The notes below the pieces were generated by a model that saw only the letters and a list, made by a program, of their open reading frames with translations, was not told where the DNA came from and ran no database searches. Below, one piece after another: positions 33,266 through 41,796 of a stretch of 64,000 bases of DNA (its first letter is position 1; each line of letters begins with the position of its first letter). The stretch is from JACVRW01 sp963819115 (lineage in GTDB: Bacteria > Actinomycetota > Thermoleophilia > Solirubrobacterales > Thermoleophilaceae), in contig CAWFUR010000011.1 of the NCBI GenBank assembly GCA_963819115.1, positions 186,001-250,000 on the forward strand, in the 5' to 3' direction. The translations under genes were made by a program, and so were the position numbers.

Positions 33266-33838
33266 CTACGCGCTGGCCGTGCGCTGCCGGTGCCGGAAGG
33301 CGCGGGCCTTCTCGACGTTTCCGCAGGATTCCATGCTGCACCAGCGCTTCGAGTGGTTCTTCGACTTGTCGTAGAAGGCCCAGAGGCAGCAGTCGCGCGG
33401 GCAGGCCTTCAGACGCTCCCAGGTGCCCTGCTCCGAGGACGCGGCCACGATGGCCAGCAGGCGCGCGATGGCGCCGTCCACGCCGGCGGGTCCGGGCACG
33501 AGCTCGGGAGCACCGGAGGCGAATGAGGCGTGCATGCCGGCGCGACCGGCGGCGCGGTCGAGCCGCGCGACCTTGGCGGCGTCGGCCTCCTCGCCGTTGT
33601 GGGCGAGCAGGAGGGTGCGCAGGCCCTCGCGGACATCGATCGCCCGCGTGAGGTCGGCGTCGGAGACGGGATCTGAGAGGTCCATGAGGCCGCGCTCTGC
33701 CAGCCACGCACGGAGCGCCTCGGGATCGGTCAGCTCCTCCTCCTCGCGCCGGTCCTCGAAGACCTCGACCGTGTTCACGAAGCTCTGAACCAGCTCCAGC
33801 GCCTCCGGCGCCCTGTTCTCAACACTCGATTCGCTCAT
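33266..33838 (-). CDS. CGNR zinc-finger (ABATE-domain) regulator
   Basis: A 190-aa protein of the ABATE/CGNR family, thought to be stress-related transcription regulators of actinobacteria. The N-terminal ~130 residues form the ABATE domain (SFVNTVEVFEDRREEEEL); the C-terminal CGNR finger holds the metal cysteines (CPRDCCLWAFYDKSKNHSKR, then WCSMESCGN) and a basic DNA-contact tail. GGGGAGGG lies 5 nt before the ATG at 33838. It is convergent with pyk, 2 bp apart. Confidence 0.88.
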   Translation of the reverse strand: MSESSVENRAPEALELVQSFVNTVEVFEDRREEEELTDPEALRAWLAERGLMDLSDPVSDADLTRAIDVREGLRTLLLAHNGEEADAAKVARLDRAAGRAGMHASFASGAPELVPGPAGVDGAIARLLAIVAASSEQGTWERLKACPRDCCLWAFYDKSKNHSKRWCSMESCGNVEKARAFRHRQRTASA

Positions 33839-33914
33839 TGCGTCCCTCCCCGGAGCGTACCCCGGGATTTCGCGATGAAGCCGCGCTTATGGGGGCCATC
33901 AGTGCCCAAGTGCG

Positions 33915-33970
33915 ACTTATCACGGGTATCAGCGGTCGTAACTTCCTAAATAGGATAGCTGGTGATAAGT
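33915..33970. promoter_or_regulatory. AT-richer promoter region with a 9-bp inverted repeat
   Basis: ACTTATCAC (33915-33923) and its exact complement GTGATAAGT (33962-33970) flank 38 bp containing CCTAAATAGGATAGC, with TAGGAT as a likely -10 box. This is the least GC-rich stretch nearby. The arms could be an operator for the short operon that starts at 34024. Confidence 0.45.
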
Positions 33971-34023
33971 TGACCGTCGAAGTGGGAATGATGGTTACGA
34001 GAAACGAGACCAGGAGGTACGGG

Positions 34024-34329
34024 ATGCAGGGCGACGCAATCACGATCAGGAACTCGAACCTCAGCGACCTGCCGGCCGTCCACGATCTGGCGCAGCTCGA
34101 CGGTGGCGTGGAGCCGCAGGGCGACATGCTTCTCGCCTTCGTGGACGGGGAGCTCCGGGTGGCCGTGGGCCGGATGGACGGGCGCGTGGTGGCGGATCCG
34201 TTCCACCTCACGCGCGACCTGGTGCAGCTGGTGAAGGCGCACATGGCCGGAGAGCGCCCGCGCGGCGGCGGCGTGCACGGCTGGCTCGCGCGCCTGGCCC
34301 CGGCTGCACGGCGGGAGGTACGGGCATGA
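34024..34329 (+). CDS. short GNAT-related protein (101 aa)
   Basis: It starts like an N-acetyltransferase (ITIRNSNLSDLPAVHDLAQL) and continues through two beta strands (DMLLAFVDGELRVAVGRMDG) but ends before the acetyl-CoA-binding motif, so it cannot be a complete acetyltransferase. Short proteins of this design are common in actinobacteria and their function is unknown. AGGAGGT is 5 nt before the ATG at 34024, which rejects the upstream ATGs. The stop overlaps the next small gene (ATGA). Confidence 0.7.
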   Translation: MQGDAITIRNSNLSDLPAVHDLAQLDGGVEPQGDMLLAFVDGELRVAVGRMDGRVVADPFHLTRDLVQLVKAHMAGERPRGGGVHGWLARLAPAARREVRA

Positions 34330-34484
34330 CCACGACTCTCAACTGGCACGTGGCCGCGAGCCGGGCGGAGGAGATCCGCGCGTTCGAGCGCGCCACAGGT
34401 GACCGTCCGCAGCGGCTCCGCTTCCGCAGGTCCCGTCACACGGCGGACCGAGCACGTCGAGCCGAGCAGCGCCGCCTCCCGTAG
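34326..34484 (+). CDS. 52-aa basic protein following the short GNAT gene
   Basis: Starts MTTTLNWHVAASRAEEIRAF and ends in an Arg-rich stretch (RLRFRRSRHTADRARRAEQR). The 4-nt overlap with the preceding stop argues for translation. No family recognised; similar short basic proteins beginning MTTTL often follow truncated GNAT genes in actinobacteria (from memory). Easily missed by gene finders because of its size. Confidence 0.55.
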   Translation: MTTTLNWHVAASRAEEIRAFERATGDRPQRLRFRRSRHTADRARRAEQRRLP

Positions 34485-34545
34485 CCCAGGCCGCCCCGCG
34501 CGGCCGCACCCGTCCTTCCCCCCGGGCGGGAGGAGACGAGACCTC

Positions 34546-35838
34546 CTAGGGCGCCTCGTCGGCCCCGGCCTCGGGGACCGTCTCGGGGGCTCCGGTGTCC
34601 GGAGGCTCGGGCAGGTTGTGCTGCACCCGCTCGAAGACCTCGAGCGCCTGGTCGAGGTGCGAGCGCTCGTGGGTGGCCATCACGCTCGTGCGCAGCAGCG
34701 CACCTCCCCGCGGCACGGCCGGGTAGATGGCCACGTTCACGTACACGCCCGCGTCGTAGAGGGCGCGCCAGAGCATCACTGCCCGCCAGTCGTCCTTCAC
34801 CAGGACCGGCACGATCGGGGTGATCACGGACGTGCCGTCGGGCATCGGGGTGGGCTCGTTCACCTCGTAGCCGAGCCGGGCCAGGCCGTCGTGGAGGTAG
34901 CGGGCGTTGTCCAGCACCCTCGCCATCAGCTCGGGCCCCTCGCCCGAGCGGATCACGGCGAGAGCCCCCAGGGCGGCGCCGATCGCTGCCGGCACGGCCG
35001 AGGCGGTGAACATGAACGCGCGCGACTGGACGCGCAGGAAGTCGATCACCTCGGCCGGGCCGGCGATGAAGCCGCCGCAGGAGGCCAGCGACTTGGAGAA
35101 GGTGCCCATCCGAAGGTCCACCTGGTCCTCGACCCCGAAGAGCTCGCAGGCGCCGGCGCCGCGGGCGCCGAGCACGCCCACGCCGTGGGCCTCGTCGACC
35201 ATCAGGCGTGCGCCGTGCTTGCGGCAGAGCGCCGTGATCTCGGGCAGCGGTGCCAGGTCGCCCTCCATCGAGAAGACCCCGTCCACCACCACGAGCACGC
35301 CGCCGCCGTCGCCCTCGGCGCGCTGGAGCATGTTCTCGAGCTTGTCCAGGCGGTTATGGCGGAAGGGGCGGATGCGGGCCCTGGACATGGACACGGCGTC
35401 CAGGATCGAGGCATGGTCGCCCGAGTCGCAGATCACGGTGTCCGAGGGCGAGAGGAGCGTCCCGATGGTGCCGGTGTTGGCCAGGTAGCCGGCGGTGAAC
35501 ACGAGCGCGTCGTCGGTGCCCATGAACTCGGCCAGCTCGGCCTCCAGCTGCAGGTGGAGCGAGAGCGTGCCGTTGAGGAAGCGCGATCCGGTGAGGCCGG
35601 TGCCGAAGCGCTCGAGCGCGTCCCGCGCGGCCGCCTTGACGCGCTCGTCGCCCGTCAGCCCGAGGTAGTTGTTGGAGCCGAGCATGATGCGCTCGGCCCC
35701 CTCCATCTCCACCACCGGGCCCGCCGGGCCCTCCAGCACGCGGAAGTAGGGCAGCAGGTCATGGTCGCGGGCCGCCCGCAGCTGGTCCAGCCGCTCGTGG
35801 CGGCGGGCCTTCTCGAAGAGATCGATTGCGGTGGGCAT
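34546..35838 (-). CDS. alpha-oxoamine synthase, serine palmitoyltransferase-like
   Basis: A 430-aa fold-type-I PLP enzyme that joins an amino acid to an acyl-CoA with loss of CO2. PLP residues are clear: His142 (SGDHASI), Asp215 and His218 (VDEAHGVG), and Schiff-base Lys249 (GTFSKSLAS). The motif TGSRFLNGTLSLH resembles bacterial serine palmitoyltransferases and 2-amino-3-ketobutyrate ligases more than biotin-pathway BioF, and no biotin or threonine-degradation gene is near. The divergent neighbour 15 bp away is a large GNAT protein resembling bacterial ceramide synthase, which favours a sphingolipid role. The C-terminal ~20 residues are acidic and Pro-rich. KBL or BioF remain alternatives. 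Confidence 0.82.
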   Translation of the reverse strand: MPTAIDLFEKARRHERLDQLRAARDHDLLPYFRVLEGPAGPVVEMEGAERIMLGSNNYLGLTGDERVKAAARDALERFGTGLTGSRFLNGTLSLHLQLEAELAEFMGTDDALVFTAGYLANTGTIGTLLSPSDTVICDSGDHASILDAVSMSRARIRPFRHNRLDKLENMLQRAEGDGGGVLVVVDGVFSMEGDLAPLPEITALCRKHGARLMVDEAHGVGVLGARGAGACELFGVEDQVDLRMGTFSKSLASCGGFIAGPAEVIDFLRVQSRAFMFTASAVPAAIGAALGALAVIRSGEGPELMARVLDNARYLHDGLARLGYEVNEPTPMPDGTSVITPIVPVLVKDDWRAVMLWRALYDAGVYVNVAIYPAVPRGGALLRTSVMATHERSHLDQALEVFERVQHNLPEPPDTGAPETVPEAGADEAP

Positions 35839-35853
35839 GTACAGTCCCGCGCC

Positions 35854-36981
35854 GTGTCGGTGGACGTGGCCCCGGTGCGCACGCGCGCCGATAAGCGGGA
35901 ATTCATCGGGCTTCCCTACCGCCTGCATGCTAACGGGGCAACCCCGTGGATCCCTCCCCTGCGGCTGGAGCGAAGGCTCCACCTGAATCCGCGCTTCAAC
36001 GCGTTCTTCAAGCACGGGGAGGCCGAGCTCTTCCTCGCCCGGCGCGATGGCCGGGTGGTGGGACGGATCAGCGCACAGGTGGATCGCGCGTTCAACGACT
36101 ACCAGCAGAACCGCTGGGGGATGTTCGGCTTTCTCGAGCTTGAGAACGACCCCGAGGTGCTGGGGGCGCTGGTGGCGGCGGCCGAGGCCTGGCTGCGCGA
36201 GCACGGGCGCGACCGCATCGTCGGCCCGATGGACTTCACCCAGAACGACGAGATCGGCATCCTCGTGGAGGGCTTCGAGCGCCCCCCGATGGTCCGCCAG
36301 CCCTGGCATCCGCCGTACTACGCCGAGCTGCTGGAGGGGGAGGGGCTCGCGAAGGAGGTGGACCTGTTCATGTGGGAGCTCCACATCTCGGGCAAGGAGA
36401 ACGTGCTGCCCGTGATCTGGGAGCTGGCGGAGAAGGTCGAGTCCGAGCACGGGATCCGCCTGAGGCGGATGAGCCGGCGCAGCCTGCGCAAGGACCTCGA
36501 CGCCTTCGGCGACATCTACAACGAGGCCTGGTCGCGCAACTGGGGCTTCGTCCCCTTCACCAAGGCCGACCTGGACGCCTACGCCCAGGAGCTGCACCTG
36601 GTCTTCGACCCGGACTGGTTCATGGTGGCCGAGCGCGAGAACGGGGACGCGGTGGGGGTGGCCATCACGGTCCCCGACGTGAACCAGGTCCTGAAGCGCA
36701 TGAACGGGCGCCTGCTGCCGCTCGGCTGGCTGCGGTACCTGCTGCGCAAGAGGACCATCGACGGGTGCCGCGTGGGCTTCCTCGGGGTCAGGCGCGAGTA
36801 CCAGCACACGGGCGTGGCGGCGGCCCTCTACGCGGAGCACTTCCACACCTCCGAGCGAACCCGCATCAAGTGGGGGGAGATGGGGTGGATCCTCGAGACG
36901 AACACCCCGATGAACCGTGCCATGGAGGGAATGGGGGGAAAGATCGTGAAGCGATACCGGATCTACGAGCGGGCGCTCTGA
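35854..36981 (+). CDS. large GNAT-fold protein, candidate ceramide synthase
   Basis: A 375-aa protein. Residues ~60-170 look like a GNAT N-terminal half (ELFLARRDGRVVGRISAQVD), and the C-terminal half carries a second acyltransferase-like segment (VGFLGVRREYQHTGVAAALY) where the acyl-CoA loop would lie. This double-length plan fits the uncharacterised acyltransferases to which Caulobacter bacterial ceramide synthase belongs. A likely job is N-acylation of the long-chain base made by the divergent neighbour (inference). GTG 35854 leaves only 15 bp between the two start codons, so at least one promoter lies inside the other gene, or a start is further in. Confidence 0.65.
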   Translation: MSVDVAPVRTRADKREFIGLPYRLHANGATPWIPPLRLERRLHLNPRFNAFFKHGEAELFLARRDGRVVGRISAQVDRAFNDYQQNRWGMFGFLELENDPEVLGALVAAAEAWLREHGRDRIVGPMDFTQNDEIGILVEGFERPPMVRQPWHPPYYAELLEGEGLAKEVDLFMWELHISGKENVLPVIWELAEKVESEHGIRLRRMSRRSLRKDLDAFGDIYNEAWSRNWGFVPFTKADLDAYAQELHLVFDPDWFMVAERENGDAVGVAITVPDVNQVLKRMNGRLLPLGWLRYLLRKRTIDGCRVGFLGVRREYQHTGVAAALYAEHFHTSERTRIKWGEMGWILETNTPMNRAMEGMGGKIVKRYRIYERAL

Positions 36982-36997
36982 CGCCCGCATACGTGGT

Positions 36998-37003
36998 TAC
37001 ACT
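36998..37003 (+). promoter_or_regulatory. -10 box (TACACT), leaderless
   Basis: TACACT ends 6 nt before the GTG at 37010. Confidence 0.45.
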
Positions 37004-37009
37004 CGCCGG

Positions 37010-37306
37010 GTGTCTGACTTTGCCGCTCTTCCGGACCCCGAGCACGAGGCCGACGTCCGTCCCCTGCCGGTGCTCCACGAGCCCAGGCCCATCGAGCGCT
37101 CCCCCGTCGTCTCCGTGCCCGCCGCGGTGGCCGCGGCCACGGGCGGATTCCTCCTGGGAGTGGCCACTTTTCTGCTCGTGAGGGTGCTCAGGCGCCCGCG
37201 GTCGAGGGTGCGCGTGAGGGGCGGCGCGGCCGGCCGCTCCAAGAAGGTGGACGTGGCTCACACGCGCTCGTTCCTCGTGGACGTGCATCTCCTCAAGGAC
37301 CGGTAG
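37010..37306 (+). CDS. small single-helix membrane protein (98 aa)
   Basis: The N-terminal ~38 residues are acidic and Pro-rich, one membrane helix follows (about 36-57; VPAAVAAATGGFLLGVATFL), and the C-terminus is strongly basic (RRPRSRVRVRGG). This charge pattern predicts N-outside, C-inside. It lies 6 nt before the glycosylase gene, so the two are probably cotranscribed from the leaderless promoter. No family recognised. Confidence 0.6.
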   Translation: MSDFAALPDPEHEADVRPLPVLHEPRPIERSPVVSVPAAVAAATGGFLLGVATFLLVRVLRRPRSRVRVRGGAAGRSKKVDVAHTRSFLVDVHLLKDR

Positions 37307-37312
37307 CCCCAG

Positions 37313-38164
37313 GTGAGCGACGGCGCGGTCGTCGTCGAGCGCGACGTTACGCCGCGCGGCCAATACCGGATGCCCTATGCCGGCCGGGACGGTGTGATGC
37401 GCCGCCGGGACGGCGCCCTCGTGCGCTTGGTCCACGTGGGCGAAGAGCCGGTGACCATCCGGGCCTGGGCCGCGGGCACCGCGGTTCGGATCAGGGCCGA
37501 GGCCGTCACCGGTGAGGGCGCCGAGGGGGCCATCGAGCGCATGCGCTTCGCCCTGGGCACCGACCACGAGCTGCTGGAGTTCCACCGGCGCTTCGTGCGC
37601 GACCCGCTGATCGGCCCGGTGATCAGGCGCAAGCCGTGGCTGCGACCGCGGCGCCGGCCCGAGCCCTTCGAGGCGCTGGTCTGGGCGATCTGCGAGCAGC
37701 TGATCGAGTCCGGCCGCGCGGCGAGCATCGAGCGGCGGCTTGTCCGCCGCTGGGGCCGTCGCAGCGCCTGCGGCACGCTGGTGGCGCCGCCCTCGGCCGC
37801 CCAGCTGGCCGGCCGCGCCCCGGCCGAGCTCGAGGCCTGCGGGCTGGCCGGCAAGCGGGCCATCGCCATGCTGAAGGCGGCGCGCGAGGTCGCGTCGGGG
37901 CGTGTGGACCTGGCCACGCACGAGCCCGCCTGGCGGCGCCTGCTCACGATCTCGAACATCGGCGCCTGGACGGTGGAGAAGCTGGCCTTCGAGGGCCAGG
38001 GCCGCGACGACCAGCTCCCGGCCGGCGACCTCGCCTACGTGAAGCTGGTGGGGCGCTTGGCGCGTCTGGGGCGCCGCGCCACGGTGGAGGAGGTGCGCGA
38101 GTTCTTCGCCCCCTACGGCGAGCACGCCGGGCTGGCGGGCACGTACGCGCTGCACGCCCCCTGA
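37313..38164 (+). CDS. DNA-3-methyladenine glycosylase (AlkA-like, HhH-GPD)
   Basis: A 283-aa base-excision repair glycosylase that removes alkylated purines. The HhH-GPD core spans about 110-265: helix-hairpin-helix (LLTISNIGAWTVEKLAF) followed by the catalytic Asp in LPAGDLAYVK. The N-terminal ~80 residues are beta-rich, like AlkA's first domain. No iron-sulfur cysteine cluster is present at the C-terminus, separating it from MutY/Nth enzymes. The start is GTG at 37313. Confidence 0.85.
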   Translation: MSDGAVVVERDVTPRGQYRMPYAGRDGVMRRRDGALVRLVHVGEEPVTIRAWAAGTAVRIRAEAVTGEGAEGAIERMRFALGTDHELLEFHRRFVRDPLIGPVIRRKPWLRPRRRPEPFEALVWAICEQLIESGRAASIERRLVRRWGRRSACGTLVAPPSAAQLAGRAPAELEACGLAGKRAIAMLKAAREVASGRVDLATHEPAWRRLLTISNIGAWTVEKLAFEGQGRDDQLPAGDLAYVKLVGRLARLGRRATVEEVREFFAPYGEHAGLAGTYALHAP

Positions 38165-38165
38165 T

Positions 38166-39350
38166 TTACGGCTCGTCCAGGGGGAGAACCACCCAGAACG
38201 TGCTTCCCTCCCCGTGAGCCGTCTCGAAGCCGATCGCACCCCCGAGCAGCTCCACTAGCTGCTTCGAGATGGCCAGCCCGATGCCGGTGCCTCCGTGCTG
38301 GCGTGTGCTCGAGCCGTCGGCCTGGGAGAACGAGTCGAAGATGCCGCCCAGGAACCACGGTCCGATGCCGATCCCCGTATCTGTCACCTCGAAGCGAATT
38401 CGCGCGGGGCCCGGTCCGCCTGCACTGGTGACGAGCAGGGACACCTCGCCCTCGTCCGTGAACTTCACCGCGTTGGTCATCAGGTGGGAGAGCACCTGGC
38501 GCACGCGGGTGGCGTCGCCGTAAACGGTCTGCGGGAGCCCCGTGTCCACGTGGCCCCGCACCCGAACGCCCTTCGCGTGGGCCTGGCCGCTGAAGATCGA
38601 GACCAGACCTTCCACGAGGTCACGGAGCCCGAACGGCGTCTCCGCAAGCTCGAGCTTCCCCGCCTCGATCTTCGAGAAGTCGAGAATCTGTTCCGCAACC
38701 TCGAGCAACGCGTCGCCCGACTTGCGAATGCCGTCCGCGTACTCGAGCTGTTCGGCACTGAGGTCCGTGTCGAGGAGCAGCCCCGCCATGCCGATCACGC
38801 CGTTCAGGGGAGTGCGGATCTCGTGGCTCATGTTGGCCACGAACTCCGACTTGATGCGGGAGGCAAGGACGACGTGCTCGTGGGCCTTGTCGAGCTCCTC
38901 GATCTTCTGCACCAGCTTGTTGTTCAGGACGAGCAGGTGCTCGCGATGGAACTGGGTGTCGACGGGCGGCTCCCGTCCGGGGGTGGAGCCGAGGGCGGCA
39001 GCCACCACGCTCATGATCTCCTCCGGCTCGCACGGCTTGGCCAGGACGTGAGACACGCCGCAGGCCTGGGCGAGGCGCCTACCCTCGTCGAGACCGTACG
39101 TGGCCGTGCAGAAGATCACCGGGATGGACGCCAACATGGGGTCGCTCCGCACCTTGTGGACGAAGGTGTATCCGTCCATCCGCGGCATGACGATGTCCGT
39201 GATGATCAGGTCCGGCGGCGCGCTGCGGGAGGCTTCCAGGGCGAGCTCGCCGTCCGCCGCCTCGCGCACCTCGTACCCGGCGTAGCCGAGGACGGTGGAG
39301 AGGAGATCGCGTTCGACCGGCCGGTCGTCCACGACCAGGATCGAAGTCAT
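38166..39350 (-). CDS. hybrid receiver-histidine kinase
   Basis: A 394-aa soluble signalling protein. Residues 1-120 are a receiver (phospho-Asp in LIITDIVMPRMDGY); then a coiled linker; HisKA with phospho-His in NMSHEIRTPLNGVIGM (about 170-235); and HATPase with N-box LMTNAVKFTDEG and G-boxes DTGIGIG and GGTGIGLAIS. It lacks membrane segments, so its input is phosphotransfer to the receiver or a cytoplasmic cue. The receiver is a close paralogue of the one in the next gene upstream (LLSTVLGYAGY in both). It is the last of four genes joined by 4-nt overlaps. Confidence 0.9.
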   Translation of the reverse strand: MTSILVVDDRPVERDLLSTVLGYAGYEVREAADGELALEASRSAPPDLIITDIVMPRMDGYTFVHKVRSDPMLASIPVIFCTATYGLDEGRRLAQACGVSHVLAKPCEPEEIMSVVAAALGSTPGREPPVDTQFHREHLLVLNNKLVQKIEELDKAHEHVVLASRIKSEFVANMSHEIRTPLNGVIGMAGLLLDTDLSAEQLEYADGIRKSGDALLEVAEQILDFSKIEAGKLELAETPFGLRDLVEGLVSIFSGQAHAKGVRVRGHVDTGLPQTVYGDATRVRQVLSHLMTNAVKFTDEGEVSLLVTSAGGPGPARIRFEVTDTGIGIGPWFLGGIFDSFSQADGSSTRQHGGTGIGLAISKQLVELLGGAIGFETAHGEGSTFWVVLPLDEP

Positions 39351-41392
39351 GTGGTCATCACGGCGTTCGCTGTCCGGGGCGACGGGCTCACCGGAGCAGG
39401 GCGACCCAGGTGGAAGCCCTGCGCGAAGTCCACCCCGTACTCCCGTAGAAGCTCGAGCGTCTCCTCGTCCTCCACGCCTTCGGCGATGGTCTGTTGCCCA
39501 AAGCCCTGAGCGAGATTGATGATCGCCTTGACGAGGTGCTGGTTCTCCGGGTTGGAGGCCAGCTTGCGCACGAACTCGATGTCGATCTTCAGGTACCTGA
39601 TCGGTAGGCGCTTCAGATAGGTGAAGCTGCCGAATCCCGTTCCGAAGTCGTCCAGGGCGAGTCCGCATCCCAGCCGCACGACGCCATTCGCGAAGGCCAC
39701 GCCCGCGTCGATGTCGAGCATCAGCGCGGTCTCCGTGATCTCGAAGACGATGTTGGAGGCCTCGGCGCCGGTCTCGTGCAGCTCGCGCTCGATGAGCGAC
39801 AGCAGCTCGGTGTTGCCGATCGACTCCCCCGAGAGATTGGCCTGCACGTGAAGTCCGCCTGACGCGAGACCAATCGCCTGTGCGACTACCCACCTGTCGA
39901 TTTCCCCGATGAGCCCGAACTTCTCCGCGGCCGGCAGGAACCGCCCGGGCGGGATGATCTCGCCCGCGCGCCCAACCATCCGCAGGAGAAGCTCCTGGCT
40001 TGGGTCCCCGGCGCCTTGGAGTGGAATTATCGGCTGCGCGAAGAGCATCATTCGGCCCTCTTCAAGCGCATCCCTGGTCCGGCCGACCCACGTCAGCGCG
40101 TCCAGCTCGCGCTGGACGCGCGCGCGTTCCGCCTGCTCCTCGGTCGTATCCCGAAAGACGATCACCGCGCCCCGGACTGCCGTGCCGCTCAGAAGCGGAG
40201 CGGCCGAGTAGGCCACGGGCAGCCCCTGGCCGTCCCTCCGGGTAAAGACGTCCTCCGCAACCCGGACGGTCCGGCCCTCCCCCCGGGCCCTCGCCAGCGC
40301 GCACTCCCCTCGTGCGCAGGGCGAGTCGTCGCTGGGATGGGCATGGATGATGTCGTGCACGGACCGCCCCTGCAGCTCGTCCGCACTCCACCCGAGCATC
40401 GCCGTGGCCGCGGCATTCATCAACGACCCCTTGCCCTCGCCGTCCATGACCAGGAGTCCCTCGGCCATGTTCTCCATGACGACTGACCGGAGATCCTCCT
40501 CCTGCTTGCGCTCGGTGATGTCGACGACGATCAGGCCTACCCCGATCACCTCGTCGCTGACCCGTACCGGGTAGTAGCTGGAGAGCCACAATCGAGTCTG
40601 CCCCGGCGCCCCGGGAAGCTCCCCCTGAACCTCCTGGTTCACCACCGCCTCGCCCTTCTCGAGCACACGGCGGTAGATGGGCTCGATCTGAGGCCAGATC
40701 TCGGGCACCACCTCCTCCACGGTTTTGCCGACCTGCTCTTTGGCCGGGACACCACTGACAGTCGCCAGGGTGTCGTTCATGCGGCGGATGCGGAGATCCT
40801 TGTCCACGTATCCGACCCCCACAGGCGCCGTCGACTGAAGCGTTTCCAGCAGCATGAGCGACTCCGCGGTCTCGCGCTGGGCCTCGCGAAGGTCCTCGTG
40901 GAGGCGTTCCTGCTCGCGGCTCGCAGACTCCAGATCCCGTACCTTCTCGATCAGCTTGTTGCTCAGCACCCTGAAGTGCTCACTCCGGAAGTTCTCCGGG
41001 CCGGCCGCCATTCCGGGCTCCCGGGTGGAGCCGAGCGCGGCGGCGACCATGCGAAGGATCTCCTCGGGTGCGCTCGGCTTTTCCAGGATCTCCTCGACGC
41101 CACAGGCGTGGGCGAGCCGGCGAACCTCCTCGACCGCATAGGTCGCGGTGCAGAACATCACGCGCGTACTCCCGATCTGCGGATCGGCGCGCAGCCTCCG
41201 GACGAAGTCATAGCCGTCCATGTTCGGCATCAGGATGTCGGCGATCACGAGGTCCGGACGGTTCGCCAGGGCGACCTCGAGGCCCTCCTCACCGCTGGAC
41301 GCCTCCAGCACGGTGTAGCCGGCGTATCCCAGGACCGTCGACAGCAGCTCGCGGTCCGTGTCCCGGTCGTCCAAGACGAGGACCGAGGTCAT
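39347..41392 (-). CDS. receiver-PAS-PAS-EAL protein (c-di-GMP phosphodiesterase)
   Basis: A 681-aa cytoplasmic protein: receiver (1-120, phospho-Asp in LVIADILMPNMDGY), coiled coil (about 140-190), two PAS sensors (about 195-310 and 315-430), and an EAL domain (about 440-675) that would hydrolyse cyclic-di-GMP. Catalytic residues appear present: Glu in QELLLR (ELL instead of EAL), Asn in VQANLSG, EITET, ALDDFGTG, YLKIDIEF, QTIAEGVE and DFAQGF. Activity is therefore expected despite the ELL variant. There is no GGDEF domain here or in the cluster. Phosphorylation by the neighbouring kinases is likely. Confidence 0.92.
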   Translation of the reverse strand: MTSVLVLDDRDTDRELLSTVLGYAGYTVLEASSGEEGLEVALANRPDLVIADILMPNMDGYDFVRRLRADPQIGSTRVMFCTATYAVEEVRRLAHACGVEEILEKPSAPEEILRMVAAALGSTREPGMAAGPENFRSEHFRVLSNKLIEKVRDLESASREQERLHEDLREAQRETAESLMLLETLQSTAPVGVGYVDKDLRIRRMNDTLATVSGVPAKEQVGKTVEEVVPEIWPQIEPIYRRVLEKGEAVVNQEVQGELPGAPGQTRLWLSSYYPVRVSDEVIGVGLIVVDITERKQEEDLRSVVMENMAEGLLVMDGEGKGSLMNAAATAMLGWSADELQGRSVHDIIHAHPSDDSPCARGECALARARGEGRTVRVAEDVFTRRDGQGLPVAYSAAPLLSGTAVRGAVIVFRDTTEEQAERARVQRELDALTWVGRTRDALEEGRMMLFAQPIIPLQGAGDPSQELLLRMVGRAGEIIPPGRFLPAAEKFGLIGEIDRWVVAQAIGLASGGLHVQANLSGESIGNTELLSLIERELHETGAEASNIVFEITETALMLDIDAGVAFANGVVRLGCGLALDDFGTGFGSFTYLKRLPIRYLKIDIEFVRKLASNPENQHLVKAIINLAQGFGQQTIAEGVEDEETLELLREYGVDFAQGFHLGRPAPVSPSPRTANAVMTT

Positions 41393-41796
41393 GCTGTGCC
41401 GACCGGTCGGTGCTCGCTGATGAGCTCGGAGGGGATGAACTGCTCGATCTTGCCGATGAAGGTCTCGGGCTCGATCGGCTTCTGGATATAGCCGTCGAAT
41501 CCCGCCGCGGCGATCCGCTCGCGATCTCCGACCATCGCGGATGCCGTGACGGCCACGATCGGCGTCCGCGCGAGGGAGGGCTCGCCCTTGAGTTTGGCTG
41601 CCACCTCGTAGCCGTCGATCCCGGGCATCCGGAGGTCGAGAAGGATCAGGTCCGGACTCTGCTCCAGGGCGATCCTGATTCCCTCGCGGCCGTCTCTCGC
41701 GAGCAGGGCGGAGTACCCGTACGCCCGAAGCAGGTAATCGATCAACTCGATGTTCTCCTCGTTGTCCTCAACCACGAGGATTCGCGCAGGGGTCAT
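41389..41796 (-). CDS. single-domain response regulator (DivK-like)
   Basis: A 135-aa stand-alone receiver: acidic pair in VVEDNEENI, phospho-Asp in LILLDLRMPGIDGY, Thr in AVTASAM and Lys in IQKPIEP. With no output domain it probably relays phosphate between the kinases, or binds a partner like DivK. It is placed between the PAS kinase upstream and the EAL protein downstream, with 4-nt overlaps at both ends. Confidence 0.92.
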   Translation of the reverse strand: MTPARILVVEDNEENIELIDYLLRAYGYSALLARDGREGIRIALEQSPDLILLDLRMPGIDGYEVAAKLKGEPSLARTPIVAVTASAMVGDRERIAAAGFDGYIQKPIEPETFIGKIEQFIPSELISEHRPVGTA

